A stretch of 43,133 nt of DNA, taken from CAYTNY01 sp964439215 (lineage in GTDB: Bacteria; Oederibacteriota; PGYV01; CAYTNY01). Both the position numbers and the translations under genes were made by a program. Within the stretch, counting starts at the first letter, position 1. Each line of letters begins with the position of its first letter. Positions 1-9,461 of the stretch are shown piece after piece. The notes under the pieces were generated by a model. That model saw only the letters and a list, made by a program, of their open reading frames with translations, had not been told where the DNA came from and searched no databases. The stretch is from contig CAYTNY010000007.1 of NCBI GenBank assembly GCA_964439215.1, positions 1-43,133 of the forward strand, in the 5' to 3' direction.

Positions 1-17
1 CGTCTCCACTTATAACT

Positions 18-53
18 GGTTTTTCCTTTTGAATATGTGTTATAATAGTTTTC
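18..53 (+). promoter_or_regulatory. Extended -10 promoter before tmk
   Basis: A perfect TATAAT lies at 41-46 with an upstream TG at 38-39 (TGn extended -10). The -35 region around 18-23 (GGTTTT) is poor, which is usual for extended -10 promoters. Transcription would start near 53, about 35 bases before the tmk ATG. It probably drives the whole tmk-to-trp unit, since no other convincing promoter was seen until 11120. Confidence 0.5.
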
Positions 54-88
54 CGAACCGCGGTTAAAATAGATTTTCTGGAGTGGAA

Positions 89-709
89 ATGAGAGGAAAA
101 CTTATTGTTTTTGAAGGGCCGGAAGGGTGCGGAAAAACGACACAGGTGAGAAAAACCCTGTCTTTTTTAAGAAAAAAAGGGGTGAAAGCCGTTCATCTGC
201 GCGAGCCCGGAGGCAATGTCATATCAGAGAAGATAAGGGATATAATACTGGACCCGAAGCATAAAAAAATGTGCGCAAAGACAGAGATGCTTTTGTATGT
301 GGCGGCGCGGGCTCAGATCATAGAGGAAAAACTGATGAAACTTCTGAAAGAGGGGAAGGTTGTGCTTTTGGACAGGTTTTATCCGGCTACGGTTGTTTAT
401 CAGGGGTATGCCCGCGGGCTTGATAAAGGCATTATAGACACTCTTAACAGGTACGTGCTCGGCGGAATAAGGCCGGACGCGGTTATTGTCTATGATGTAT
501 CCCTGAAAGAAGCGAAAAAGAGAATGGCTGTAAGAAAAACAAGGGATCGTCTGGAAAGTGAAAATGACGTTTTTCATAAAAAGGTAAGAAAAGGCTATCT
601 GGCGGAAGCGAAAAAAAGAAAGTATAAGGTAATTGCAACGGACAGTAAAACTGCCGGCGGTGTATTTGACGAGACACGGGCATATCTGAAAAAAAGAAAG
701 GTTGTCTGA
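89..709 (+). CDS. tmk: Thymidylate kinase (dTMP kinase)
   Basis: Phosphorylates dTMP to dTDP with ATP in the cytoplasm, an essential step of dTTP synthesis. The P-loop GPEGCGKTTQ lies near residues 10-19, the DRF motif followed by YQG fits the family's dTMP-binding loop, and an Arg-rich LID stretch (RKTRDR) follows. Length (206 aa) is normal. A GTG at 83 is in frame, but GGAG at 80-83 sits five bases before the ATG at 89, so 89 is preferred. It is first in a long unit, and the tmk-holB pairing is common in bacteria. Identification is from family motifs. Confidence 0.95.
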   Translation: MRGKLIVFEGPEGCGKTTQVRKTLSFLRKKGVKAVHLREPGGNVISEKIRDIILDPKHKKMCAKTEMLLYVAARAQIIEEKLMKLLKEGKVVLLDRFYPATVVYQGYARGLDKGIIDTLNRYVLGGIRPDAVIVYDVSLKEAKKRMAVRKTRDRLESENDVFHKKVRKGYLAEAKKRKYKVIATDSKTAGGVFDETRAYLKKRKVV

Positions 710-711
710 AA

Positions 712-1773
712 ATGGCTGTAAAAAATATTGCGGGAAATCCAAGGATGAAAACAGAGCTCTTGATACGGGCCGGCGGAGAAAAAACAGGAACGGCTTATAT
801 ATTCAGCGGTGCGGAAAATACGGGAAAAAGTTTCGCGGCGCTGCAGTTTGCGAAGATTTTGAACTGTCTGGATCCCGGAGATGGCGGGGACTGCTGCGAA
901 AAATGTGAAAACTGCGTCCTTCTTGAAAAAATATTTCACAGGCTTGACAGCGACGGGATGCAGACGATACCGCATCCGGATGCGCTTTACATAAATACAG
1001 ACAAGGCCCAGATCGTTATTGATATGGTGCTGGACAGGCTGTCGGAAATGAATTCATACAGGCCGGTAAAACTGAAGAAAAAGATAATAATGGTTAATGA
1101 TGCGGAGAAACTTAACAGTGTGGCCTCTAATGCAATATTAAAGGAGCTTGAAGAGCCCAATGAAAATGTGGTGATAATGCTCATTGTAAATAATATGGAA
1201 AAAATGCTTCCGACAATAGTTTCAAGATGCCATAAAATAAATGTAAAACGGGTTCCGCTGAAAGAAATCAAGAGCATACTTGAAACGGAATACGGATGGG
1301 ATCCTGAGAAAGCGTCCCGGGCCGTTATGTTCTGCGACGGGAAAATAGGCGCGGCTTTTGAATATGAAAAAATAAAAGAAAAAGTTGATTATGTGAAAGG
1401 TATTTTCAGCGTGATATCCGGAACCGCGGACGATGTGGAAGGCATCTTTGAAAAGATAGAGGAAATAGACGGGCTGAAAAAGGCGAAAAAAGGAAAAAAA
1501 GACGTAAATATAAGGCTCTTTTTGCTTGATATTTTAAAGATACTGTCATATATTTATAAAGATATTCTGCTGGAGAAACTTTCTGTAAAAAGGACTATTG
1601 AAGCAAAATACGGATTAAATCCTGCGCAGATAAAAAGCTATACGGAAAAACAGCTTGTAAAGATACTTGAACTGATTGAAGAAGCGCAGCGTGAAACTGC
1701 TGCCGCAAACATAAATCTGCTTGTTGCGGATTTGTTTTTTAATATACGAAAGGCGGGTTTATCGCGTGATTGA
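712..1773 (+). CDS. holB: DNA polymerase III delta' subunit (clamp-loader ATPase-like)
   Basis: Clamp-loader subunit that helps place the beta sliding clamp on primed DNA. Visible are a P-loop-like GAENTGKS near residue 34, a four-cysteine zinc-finger region (CC..C..C, about residues 62-70), and the SRC motif (IVSRCHKI) that supplies the arginine finger to a neighbouring subunit. At 353 aa it is of usual size. Its ATG follows the tmk stop by two bases, so translation is likely coupled. The preserved P-loop could equally suit a gamma/tau-like ATPase, but size and context (tmk-holB-ricT, as in Firmicutes) favour delta'. Confidence 0.88.
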   Translation: MAVKNIAGNPRMKTELLIRAGGEKTGTAYIFSGAENTGKSFAALQFAKILNCLDPGDGGDCCEKCENCVLLEKIFHRLDSDGMQTIPHPDALYINTDKAQIVIDMVLDRLSEMNSYRPVKLKKKIIMVNDAEKLNSVASNAILKELEEPNENVVIMLIVNNMEKMLPTIVSRCHKINVKRVPLKEIKSILETEYGWDPEKASRAVMFCDGKIGAAFEYEKIKEKVDYVKGIFSVISGTADDVEGIFEKIEEIDGLKKAKKGKKDVNIRLFLLDILKILSYIYKDILLEKLSVKRTIEAKYGLNPAQIKSYTEKQLVKILELIEEAQRETAAANINLLVADLFFNIRKAGLSRD

Positions 1774-2521
1774 AATTGTAGGTATAAAATTCAGGGAAGA
1801 TGACAGGATATATTATTATAATCCGTGTAAAATGCATCTTGAAAAAGGAGAAAAGTGCCTTGTTGAAACAAGCGGCGGCTCCATGGAAGCTGATGTGGCT
1901 CTTGCTAATTTCTATATGGAGCCGGATAAACTTTACGCGCCGGTCAGAAGAGTGCTTAAATATCTCACGGATAAACAGGAGCTCTTTGAACAAAAGAAAA
2001 AGCGCATGGAGGATAAGGCGCGGGAGTTCTGCGGACGGAGGATCAGCGCGAGAAAAATGCCCATGCGGCTGGTGGATGTGCAGTATACCGATGACCTGAA
2101 AAAAGTCGTGTTTTATTTTGTGGCGGAAAACAGAGTGGATTTCAGGGAGCTTTTAAAGGACCTCGTAAAAACACTGAGGGTGAAAATAGAATTAAGACAG
2201 ATATCGCGCAGGGAGTACGCCAAAAAGATAGGCGGAGTGGGCATATGCGGGAGAATCGTATGCTGTAAAAATCATCTGAGTTCGTTTCATCCCATAACGA
2301 TTAAAATGGCAAAGAATCAGGGCCTGCCCCTTAATCCATCCAAAATATCGGGCGTATGCGGAAGGCTGCTGTGCTGTCTGGCTTATGAAAAATATGAAGC
2401 GCCTGTAAGGCCCATAATAGTGCAGTATGATGATACGCCGGAGGATATAAACTCAATGATAGACGACGGGGCCGAAGTTGACGTAAACTGGGGCGCGGAT
2501 GAAGGCGGAAAAAATGGGTAA
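1766..2521 (+). CDS. ricT: PSP1/YaaT (RicT)-like iron-sulfur protein
   Basis: PSP1 C-terminal domain protein. In Bacillus subtilis the homologue YaaT/RicT binds 4Fe-4S clusters in the RicA-RicF-RicT complex, which acts with RNase Y in mRNA processing. Two cysteine clusters are visible, CGRIVCC and CGRLLCC, spaced about 35 residues apart in the C-terminal half, matching the family. Start: the reading frame is open upstream, but GTG at 1766 gives the expected beginning VIEIVGIKFRE and overlaps the holB stop by 8 bases. The holB-yaaT order is shared with Firmicutes. No RicA or RicF gene is seen, so the role here may differ from that in Bacillus. Confidence 0.85.
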   Translation: MIEIVGIKFREDDRIYYYNPCKMHLEKGEKCLVETSGGSMEADVALANFYMEPDKLYAPVRRVLKYLTDKQELFEQKKKRMEDKAREFCGRRISARKMPMRLVDVQYTDDLKKVVFYFVAENRVDFRELLKDLVKTLRVKIELRQISRREYAKKIGGVGICGRIVCCKNHLSSFHPITIKMAKNQGLPLNPSKISGVCGRLLCCLAYEKYEAPVRPIIVQYDDTPEDINSMIDDGAEVDVNWGADEGGKNG

Positions 2522-4055
2522 ATATTATATTACAACCGCGATCGTATACGCCAACGGCATGCCTCATATAGGGCATGCTTATGAACTTGTCACAACGGAT
2601 ATTCCCGCCAGGTTTCAGAGAATGAAAGGCAATGACGTGTTCTTTTCCACGGGCTCTGATGAACACAGTCTTAATGTTTTAAAGGAAGCGCGCAGCCGGG
2701 GGAAAGATCCCGGGGTTTACTGTGATGAAATGGCGGAGATTTATAAGTCACTGTGGAAAAAATACAATATAAGCAATGATGATTATATCAGGACAACGGA
2801 GGAAAGGCATAAAAAAGCGGTAAAAGAAATTTTTAAAAGGTCTTTTGACAGCGGCGATATATATAAAGGATATTATGAAGGGTGGTACTGCAACGCCTGT
2901 GAGTCTTATTACTCGGAATCGGATCTGGATGAAGAACTGAACTGTCCTGTTCACCGTATTAAACCGGAAAAACTGAAAGAAGAAAATTATTTTATGAAAC
3001 TTTCAAAATACAGCGGCCGTTTACAGGAGCATATACTGAAAAATCCGGATTTTATACAGCCTGAAACGAGAAAAAATGAGATTCTCGGAATATTGAAAGA
3101 AGGGCTCAGGGATGTAAGCATATCAAGGCCGGGCCGCGACTGGGGGATAAAACTGCCGGTTGACGAATCGCAGACCGTTTATGTATGGTTTGACGCGCTG
3201 ATAAACTATATATCAGTACTGGGTTTTGAAGACGGTTCGGGAGAAGGTTTTAAAAAATACTGGCCCGCGGATGTTCATATAATAGGAAAAGACATTATAA
3301 AATTTCACTGCATCATATGGCCGATAATGTTAATGTCTGCAGGCATAGAACTTCCGAAGAAAGTATTCGGACACGGATTTCTTCTTAATAAAGGCGAAAA
3401 AATGTCAAAGACAAGAGGAAATATCGTGGACCCGGATAATATAGCCGATGTTTTCGGAGTGGATGTAATACGCTACTTTTTTGCGTCAAATATTACCAAT
3501 GGCGTGGACGGCGATTTCTCGGAAGGCGCCATAATAAAAAGATACAATTCGGACCTGGCAAATGATCTGGGGAACCTGATAAACCGTTCTCTGAATATGG
3601 TGGAAAAGTATTTTGACGGGAAAGCACCCGCTTACAGCGAAGAAGCCGCGGATGATGCGATAAAGAATGCGGCGGATAAGGCGGATACACTGTGGGAAAG
3701 GTTTGAACCGAAAATGGAAGCCCTGGACTTTTCCGGAGCGCTTGCGGAGGCGTGGGGATGCATAGGCGCCGCCAATAAACTTATAGAAACAGAAATGCCG
3801 TGGAATCTTGCGAAAGAAGGAAATACCGGAAAACTCGGCAGTCTTATGTATGTGCTTATTGAAATAATAAGAATTGTTTCTGTTGCCGCGGCGCCGGTGA
3901 TGCCGGAAACCGCTCCGAAAATATGGAAAAAAATCGGTGTTGAATATGATCTGCGGACAATACGCATGGACGCGGAAATGAAGTTCGGAAAAATACCGGA
4001 AGGGACCCCTGTTTCAAAAGGAGATCCGCTTTTTCCCAGAATAAAGGACGAATAA
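2514..4055 (+). CDS. metG: Methionyl-tRNA synthetase, short form
   Basis: Class I aminoacyl-tRNA synthetase charging tRNA-Met. It shows the HIGH signature as PHIGHAYE near residue 20, KMSKTRGN near residue 300, and one zinc knuckle (CNAC ... CPVH). ATG 2514 is chosen over ATG 2499 because AAGG at 2502-2505 sits 8 bases before it; it overlaps the ricT stop by 8 bases. At 513 aa it ends after the anticodon-binding helical domain and lacks the C-terminal Trbp111-like tRNA-binding/dimerisation domain found in E. coli and B. subtilis enzymes. Short MetRS forms are known, so this is not necessarily a truncation. Confidence 0.96.
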   Translation: MGKYYITTAIVYANGMPHIGHAYELVTTDIPARFQRMKGNDVFFSTGSDEHSLNVLKEARSRGKDPGVYCDEMAEIYKSLWKKYNISNDDYIRTTEERHKKAVKEIFKRSFDSGDIYKGYYEGWYCNACESYYSESDLDEELNCPVHRIKPEKLKEENYFMKLSKYSGRLQEHILKNPDFIQPETRKNEILGILKEGLRDVSISRPGRDWGIKLPVDESQTVYVWFDALINYISVLGFEDGSGEGFKKYWPADVHIIGKDIIKFHCIIWPIMLMSAGIELPKKVFGHGFLLNKGEKMSKTRGNIVDPDNIADVFGVDVIRYFFASNITNGVDGDFSEGAIIKRYNSDLANDLGNLINRSLNMVEKYFDGKAPAYSEEAADDAIKNAADKADTLWERFEPKMEALDFSGALAEAWGCIGAANKLIETEMPWNLAKEGNTGKLGSLMYVLIEIIRIVSVAAAPVMPETAPKIWKKIGVEYDLRTIRMDAEMKFGKIPEGTPVSKGDPLFPRIKDE

Positions 4056-4079
4056 AAATGACGAAAGAGGGAATGGATA

Positions 4080-4838
4080 TTGATAGTTGAAACCCATATA
4101 CATATATGCGACCCGAAGTATGACAATGACCGGTATGAAATGCTTGAACGAGCAGGAAATGCAGGCGTAAAAAAATTTATAAATATAGGGGCCGAACTGC
4201 CTGAGTGCCGTAAAGTTGTTGAAACAAAAGAAGAAGGGATATACAATGCTATAGGACTTCATCCGCATTATATAGATTCTTTTGACGAAAGTGTTATGGA
4301 AGAATTTAAGCGGTATTTCAGCGAGGGGCGGAAGCTTGTTGCGGTCGGGGAAATAGGACTTGATTTTTATAAAAGCACAGTATCGCCTGAAGTTCAGAAA
4401 AAAGGGTTCCGCAGATTTATGGATCTTGCGGCGGAACTGGAACTGCCTGTTATCATACACAGCAGAGAGGCCCACGAAGAGGTTTATTCTGTGCTTAAAG
4501 AATACAACCTGAAAAAAAAAGGTATAATTCATTGTTTTACGGGCGGCGTTAAAACAGCGGAGTTTTTTATAGGGCTCGGATATGTGATAGGAGTCGGCGG
4601 TGTTGTGACTTTTCCGAACGCAGGCCCCCTGAGAGAGACAGTTAAAGAAATACCGCTTGAACATATGGTTCTGGAAACAGATGCTCCCTGGCTTGCTCCG
4701 CAGGCTGTCAGGGGCGGGAGAAATGAGGCGGCTTATATAACTTATACGGCCCGGGAAATAGCGCGGCTGAAACAGACAGCTGTTGAGACAGTTGAAAAAA
4801 CAACGACCGAAAATGCGGAAGCACTGTTCGGAATATAA
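4080..4838 (+). CDS. tatD: TatD-family metal-dependent DNase
   Basis: TIM-barrel metal hydrolase of the TatD family (3'-5' exonuclease or quality-control nuclease in characterised members). Metal-site motifs are all present: THIHICD at the N-terminus, GEIGLDFY, IIHSREA, IIHCFTGG and ETDAPWLAP. The start appears to be TTG at 4080, preceded by GAGG at about 4067-4070; no in-frame ATG would keep the HxH motif. At 252 aa it is the usual size. metG-tatD adjacency is widespread in bacteria. Cytoplasmic; exact substrate unknown. Confidence 0.92.
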   Translation: MIVETHIHICDPKYDNDRYEMLERAGNAGVKKFINIGAELPECRKVVETKEEGIYNAIGLHPHYIDSFDESVMEEFKRYFSEGRKLVAVGEIGLDFYKSTVSPEVQKKGFRRFMDLAAELELPVIIHSREAHEEVYSVLKEYNLKKKGIIHCFTGGVKTAEFFIGLGYVIGVGGVVTFPNAGPLRETVKEIPLEHMVLETDAPWLAPQAVRGGRNEAAYITYTAREIARLKQTAVETVEKTTTENAEALFGI

Positions 4839-4848
4839 GGGTGGTTTT

Positions 4849-5862
4849 ATGCTTAAAAAATTTATAAAAACGGCATCGGAAGGCAATGATCTTTCCGTGG
4901 AAAAAATGAAGGAAGCAATGAATATGATTATGACGGGGCAGAGCAATGATGCTCAGATCGCGGCTTTTTTGACGGCTTTGCGGATGAAAGGCGAAAGCGT
5001 TGACGAAATATATGCCGCGGCAAAAGTGATGAGGGACAGAGGGCATAAAGTTGAATTTGAAAAGGAGATAATACTTGATACCTGCGGAACAGGCGGGGAC
5101 GGAGCAAAAACGTTTAATATATCAACCGGCGTTTCTATTGTAGCGGCTGCCGCCGGAATATGCGTGGCAAAACACGGGAACAGAGCGCTCACTTCAAGAA
5201 GCGGAAGCGCGGATGTTTTTGCGGCGCTTGGTGTTAATATAGAAATGACGCCCGAAGAAATGAAATTATGCGTGCAAAAAGCCGGAATAGCGTTTCTTTT
5301 TGCGCCGGGATGCCACAAGGCGATGAAATATGCCATGAATGTGAGAAAAGAAATAGGCATAAGGACCATTTTCAATCTGCTCGGGCCTTTAGCCAATCCC
5401 GCGCGCAATACCCATCATTTAATGGGGGTGTTTGACGAGGAGCTGACAGAGAAAGCGGCGGGGGTTCTGAAAAAAATGGGAAATGTGCATTCGCTTGTTG
5501 TGTGCGGAGAGGGAAATGTTGACGAAGCGGTTCTTTCCGGATATACAAAGATATCAGAACTGAAGGACGGCGAAATAATGACATATAGAATTAAACCCGA
5601 AGAATTCGGCATTGCGGTATCTTCGCTGGAAGCGATCGCGGGCGGCAGCCCTGAGGAAAATGCGGAAATAATCACAGAAATATTTTCCGGGCAGAGAAAA
5701 GACGCTTATTATGACGCGCTTGTTTTCAACGGCGGAATAGCATTATATACGGCGGATGCGGCCGCTGATATAAAAGAAGGAATAAGAGCCGCAAAGGATA
5801 TAATTGATTCAGGAAAGGCGGCGCTGAAAATGAATGAATTTGTGGAGTGTTCAAACAAATAA
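4849..5862 (+). CDS. trpD: Anthranilate phosphoribosyltransferase
   Basis: Transfers phosphoribosyl from PRPP to anthranilate, the second step of tryptophan synthesis from chorismate. It shows GTGGDGAKTFNIST (PRPP site), KHGNRALTSRSGSAD (anthranilate/metal site) and GPLANPA, in the family order. ATG 4849 is preceded by AAGGGTGG and gives 337-338 aa, the normal length; an in-frame upstream start at 4783 lies inside tatD and is rejected. It is the first trp gene here; trpE and trpG, whose products make anthranilate, are missing and must be elsewhere. Confidence 0.96.
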   Translation: MLKKFIKTASEGNDLSVEKMKEAMNMIMTGQSNDAQIAAFLTALRMKGESVDEIYAAAKVMRDRGHKVEFEKEIILDTCGTGGDGAKTFNISTGVSIVAAAAGICVAKHGNRALTSRSGSADVFAALGVNIEMTPEEMKLCVQKAGIAFLFAPGCHKAMKYAMNVRKEIGIRTIFNLLGPLANPARNTHHLMGVFDEELTEKAAGVLKKMGNVHSLVVCGEGNVDEAVLSGYTKISELKDGEIMTYRIKPEEFGIAVSSLEAIAGGSPEENAEIITEIFSGQRKDAYYDALVFNGGIALYTADAAADIKEGIRAAKDIIDSGKAALKMNEFVECSNK

Positions 5863-5933
5863 CATCCGGAAAAAGAAAGCCGGCGGAAAAGACGTTTTAT
5901 TAAAAAGCCTTAAAACGGCTCAAGGAGGAAGAG

Positions 5934-6740
5934 ATGGCGGCAGGAATACTTTCGAAAATACTGAAAAATAAGAAAAAAGAAGTTGAAGCGGCTAAGGGAA
6001 AAATGCCGGTGGAGGCGCTGCTCAAAGAAATAATGAAAGCTCCGGCAAACAGGAATTTCAGGGATCTGCTTGAATACAGCGGATTTACCATAATAGGGGA
6101 GATTAAAAAGAAAACACCGTCAAAGGGAGTGCTGAAAAAGACGGTGGATGTAAAGAAAACGGCAAAAATATACGCAAAGGCAGGGATCGGAGCGGTTTCG
6201 GTCGTTACAGACAAGAAATTTTTTGACGGAGACCTGGAATATATAAAGGAAGTTAAAAGAAGCGCTTCAATGCCTGTTTTAAGAAAAGACTTTATAATAG
6301 ATGAATATCAGATACTGGAGTCAAGGTATGCCAGAGCGGATGCGGTTCTCCTGATAGCGTCCGCCATAGAAAAACGCCAGCTCAACAGTTTTGTGAAAAA
6401 GATCCGCTCGCTCAATATGACCCCCGTGGTCGAGTGCGCCACAAAAGAAGAAATAAAAAAAGCATGCAGTATAGGCGTGGACATTATAGGAATAAATACA
6501 AGAGATCTTAAAACATTTAAAATAAACAACAACAGGCTGAAAAATCTGATCAAATATGTTCCCAAAGACAAGATGGTGATTGTTGAAAGCGGGATAATGA
6601 AGCCTGAAGATGTTGATAATGTCATGATCTCGCCTCTTATAAAAGGAGTTTTGATAGGCACTATGTTCATGAAGGCGAAAGGCGAAAAGCAGATAAAAGA
6701 TATGGCTGAAGACATACTTTATAAACACGGAAGAAAATAA
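5934..6740 (+). CDS. trpC: Indole-3-glycerol-phosphate synthase
   Basis: Closes the indole ring, converting CdRP to indole-3-glycerol phosphate. TIM barrel with GEIKKKTPSKG near residue 55 (most homologues have SPSKG; here the first Ser is Thr), LRKDFIIDEYQI, ECATKEE, GINTRDLKTF and ESGI. Length 268 aa is usual. A very strong ribosome site, AAGGAGG at 5922-5928, sets the ATG at 5934. The 71-base gap after trpD is the largest inside the trp block; I see no convincing terminator or leader peptide there. Confidence 0.95.
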   Translation: MAAGILSKILKNKKKEVEAAKGKMPVEALLKEIMKAPANRNFRDLLEYSGFTIIGEIKKKTPSKGVLKKTVDVKKTAKIYAKAGIGAVSVVTDKKFFDGDLEYIKEVKRSASMPVLRKDFIIDEYQILESRYARADAVLLIASAIEKRQLNSFVKKIRSLNMTPVVECATKEEIKKACSIGVDIIGINTRDLKTFKINNNRLKNLIKYVPKDKMVIVESGIMKPEDVDNVMISPLIKGVLIGTMFMKAKGEKQIKDMAEDILYKHGRK

Positions 6741-6742
6741 AA

Positions 6743-7378
6743 ATGAAACTGAAAGTGAAGATCTGCGGTATTACAAATCCTGCGGATGCTGTTTTGGCGG
6801 AAAAGTACGGAGCAGATCTGATCGGGATGGTTTTCTCCCGAAGCCCGAGAAAAATAAATACAGCGGCAGCAAAGAAAATAATTTCGGTTTTATCGCCTTT
6901 TACAATGAAGGCCGGTGTTTTTGTCAATGAATCTCCGGTGAAAGTAATTGCCGCCGCAGAACGGGCCCGGCTTGATGTTATTCAGCTTCACGGGGAGGAG
7001 GAACCGGAATATATAAGGACAATAAAAAACTCCGGCCTGAATGTTAAAATAATAAAAGCAGTAAGGGTCAAAGACAGGCAGGCCGCAGCCGGAGCCCTGG
7101 AAAAATACAGAACAACGGCAGATGCTTTTTTGTTTGACGCTTATGACCCGGTATTGAAAGGCGGTACGGGAAAAACGTTTGACCCGGGATTTGTGAAAGG
7201 TCCGGCGGCATACGGATTTGTTGCGGGCGGAATAACTCCGGAGAATGTATGCGGAATAATAAAGGAAACAGATCCCATGGGAATAGACGTGTCAAGCGGA
7301 GTTGAAAAAGAAAAAGGAAAAAAATCAGAGGTTAAAATAAAAAGGCTTTTTGAGAAGATCAGAACCTGCGGGAAGTAA
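6743..7378 (+). CDS. trpF: Phosphoribosylanthranilate isomerase
   Basis: Amadori isomerase between the TrpD and TrpC steps. TIM barrel with the catalytic-cysteine motif VKICGIT at the N-terminus, GMVFSRSPRKI, VFVNE, IQLHGEE, the Asp-containing FDAYDP followed by GGTGKTFD, and GIDVSSGVE at the phosphate site. 211 aa, normal size. Its ATG lies two bases after the trpC stop. A stand-alone trpF, not fused to trpC as in enterobacteria. Confidence 0.95.
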   Translation: MKLKVKICGITNPADAVLAEKYGADLIGMVFSRSPRKINTAAAKKIISVLSPFTMKAGVFVNESPVKVIAAAERARLDVIQLHGEEEPEYIRTIKNSGLNVKIIKAVRVKDRQAAAGALEKYRTTADAFLFDAYDPVLKGGTGKTFDPGFVKGPAAYGFVAGGITPENVCGIIKETDPMGIDVSSGVEKEKGKKSEVKIKRLFEKIRTCGK

Positions 7379-7398
7379 ACATTAAAAGAGGGATGCAT

Positions 7399-8646
7399 AT
7401 GCCTGAGAAAAAAAGAAAAAAAACGGAGAAAAAATACAGAGCGCCGGATACCCGGGGTTTTTTCGGGGAATATGGAGGAAAATTTGCGCCCGAAACGCTC
7501 AGAGCAATCATAGATGACCTGGAAAAGGATTATATGCGCGCGAAAAATGATCCTGCATTCAAAAAAGAACTGGATTATTATCTTCATAATTATGTCGGAC
7601 GGCCCACGCCTCTGTATTACGCGGAAAAACTCTCAAAAATCATTGGGGCCGGAATATATCTTAAACGGGAGGATCTTAATCATACAGGCGCGCATAAGAT
7701 AAACAATACGATGGGGCAGGTTCTTCTGGCTAAAAGGCTGGGTAAAAAAAGAATAATAGCGGAAACCGGTGCGGGGCAGCATGGTGTGGCAACCGCGACA
7801 GTGGCGGCTATGTTCGGTCTGAAATGCGAAGTTTATATGGGGGAAGAGGATATTAAACGCCAGGAGCTCAATGTTTTCCGCATGAAACTGCTCGGCGCGG
7901 ATGTGATACCGGTGTCCGGCGGGACAAAAACATTAAAAGACGCTATGAGCGAGGCGGTAAGGGACTGGCTGAAAAATGTGAACGATACTTTCTATATTAT
8001 CGGTTCGGTGGCCGGTTTTCATCCGTATCCCATGATCGTAAGGGACATGCAGACAGTTATAGGAAAAGAAGCAAAAAAACAGATATTAAAAGCCGAGAAA
8101 AGACTTCCCGACCATCTTGTCGCCTGTGTGGGCGGAGGATCAAACGCAATGGGGCTGTTTTATCCTTTTGTGAATGATAAAAGCGTTAAAATGACCGGTG
8201 TCGAAGCGGCGGGGGCGGGCATAGGATCCGGCCGGCACTGCGCAACACTGACCAAAGGATCCGTAGGCGTGTTTCATGGATCAAAGTCCTATGTTCTTCA
8301 GGATATGAACGGGCAGATAAAAGAAACGCATTCGATATCAGCAGGGCTTGATTATCCGGGTGTAGGTCCTGAACACAGTTTTTTTAAAGAAATAAAACGG
8401 GCGCAGTATGTCAGCGTTACTGATAAAGAAGCGCTTGCCGGTTTTAAGCTTCTTTCCCGTTCGGAGGGAATTATACCCGCTCTTGAATCCGCGCATGCGG
8501 CGGCGTTTCTGGAAAAAATGAAACTTAAGAAAAAGGATATAGTGATATTGAATGTGTCGGGCAGAGGGGACAAGGATATAAATACGGTTTACGGAATATT
8601 TGAAAAAGATATTAAAAAAACGAAAAAAAGGAACAGACACAAATGA
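7399..8646 (+). CDS. trpB: Tryptophan synthase beta chain
   Basis: PLP enzyme joining indole and serine to make tryptophan. The PLP lysine is in HTGAHKINN (Lys100 from this start) and the phosphate-binding loop is GGGSNAMG; FGEYGGKFAPETL at the N-terminus marks the TrpB1 class that pairs with TrpA. Two ATGs (7393, 7399) are in frame; AGAGGG at 7387-7392 abuts the first but is six bases from the second, so 7399 is preferred. Residues 1-15 are a lysine-rich extension not needed for the fold. The stop overlaps the trpA start (ATGA). Confidence 0.97.
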   Translation: MPEKKRKKTEKKYRAPDTRGFFGEYGGKFAPETLRAIIDDLEKDYMRAKNDPAFKKELDYYLHNYVGRPTPLYYAEKLSKIIGAGIYLKREDLNHTGAHKINNTMGQVLLAKRLGKKRIIAETGAGQHGVATATVAAMFGLKCEVYMGEEDIKRQELNVFRMKLLGADVIPVSGGTKTLKDAMSEAVRDWLKNVNDTFYIIGSVAGFHPYPMIVRDMQTVIGKEAKKQILKAEKRLPDHLVACVGGGSNAMGLFYPFVNDKSVKMTGVEAAGAGIGSGRHCATLTKGSVGVFHGSKSYVLQDMNGQIKETHSISAGLDYPGVGPEHSFFKEIKRAQYVSVTDKEALAGFKLLSRSEGIIPALESAHAAAFLEKMKLKKKDIVILNVSGRGDKDINTVYGIFEKDIKKTKKRNRHK

Positions 8647-9461
8647 AAAAAGGTTTAAAAGAGAAAAGCAGCGGCAGAATGGATGCTCTGAAAAAAGGCA
8701 GGCATCTGGCGGTTTATCTTATGGCGGGAGACGGATGCCTGGATACAACCGAAAGAACGGTGTGTGCACTGGCCCGCGAAGGTGTGTCTGTTGTGGAGCT
8801 GGGGCTGCCCTTTTCGGATCCGCTTGCGGACGGACCGGTTATCCAGAGAGCTTCGGAAAGAGCGCTGAAAAACGGAGTGAATCTGAGAAAAATCCTGGCG
8901 GCAGTGAGAAGGATCAGAAAAAGATCGGATGTTCCTATGGTTGTTATGACCTATTATAATATTATTTATTCATACGGGGTAAAAGAATTTATTGATGACG
9001 CGGCGGCCGCGGGTATTGACGGGGCAATAATTCCGGATCTGCCGTTTGATGAGGAAAAGGTATATTATGATTATGCCGCGAAAAAAAATTTTCATACTAT
9101 TTTACTGGCAGCGCCTTCAAATACTCCCGCCAGAGCGGCTAAGATAGCGGAAAAGTCAAAAGGGTTCGTGTATTATATACTGGTGAAAGGGGTAACCGGA
9201 GCAAGGGTAAAGAGCGAGGCTGATTTCGGAAGGCTTTCTGCAATAAAAAGACAGGCAAAAGTTCCTGTTTTTGCGGGATTCGGCATATCAACGCCCCGCC
9301 AGGCAGGGGAAGTTCTTAAAAAGGCGGACGGAATAATAATAGGAAGCGCGTTTGTGAAACTGTTTGAGAAACATCAAAAAAACAAAAAGAAGATTGAGAG
9401 TGCGGCGGTTGAGTTTATAAGGCCGTTTGTAAGAGAATTGCGCAGGAGCGCCGGGAAATGA
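8643..9461 (+). CDS. trpA: Tryptophan synthase alpha chain
   Basis: Cleaves indole-3-glycerol phosphate and channels indole to TrpB. The catalytic Glu52 and Asp63 are in ELGLPFSDPLADGP, matching Glu49/Asp60 of the E. coli enzyme; IIPDLPFDE and the phosphate-site GFGIST are present. 272 aa, normal. It overlaps trpB by four bases (ATGA) and is itself overlapped by the next gene in the same way, so the synthase pair and the HD-GYP gene should be translated together. Confidence 0.96.
   Translation: MKKGLKEKSSGRMDALKKGRHLAVYLMAGDGCLDTTERTVCALAREGVSVVELGLPFSDPLADGPVIQRASERALKNGVNLRKILAAVRRIRKRSDVPMVVMTYYNIIYSYGVKEFIDDAAAAGIDGAIIPDLPFDEEKVYYDYAAKKNFHTILLAAPSNTPARAAKIAEKSKGFVYYILVKGVTGARVKSEADFGRLSAIKRQAKVPVFAGFGISTPRQAGEVLKKADGIIIGSAFVKLFEKHQKNKKKIESAAVEFIRPFVRELRRSAGK

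Noticed and set aside
4058..4090. A ten-codon ATG frame just before tatD
   Set aside because: Too short, no ribosome site of its own, and overlaps the GAGG that serves the tatD TTG start.
4014..4946. A 310-codon open frame on the minus strand
   Set aside because: It lies antisense to metG, tatD and trpD, which have complete family motifs, and its translation shows no recognisable domain.
5863..5933. A trp attenuator or leader before trpC
   Set aside because: No Trp-codon leader peptide and no convincing terminator/antiterminator pair; only a weak A/T-rich stretch.
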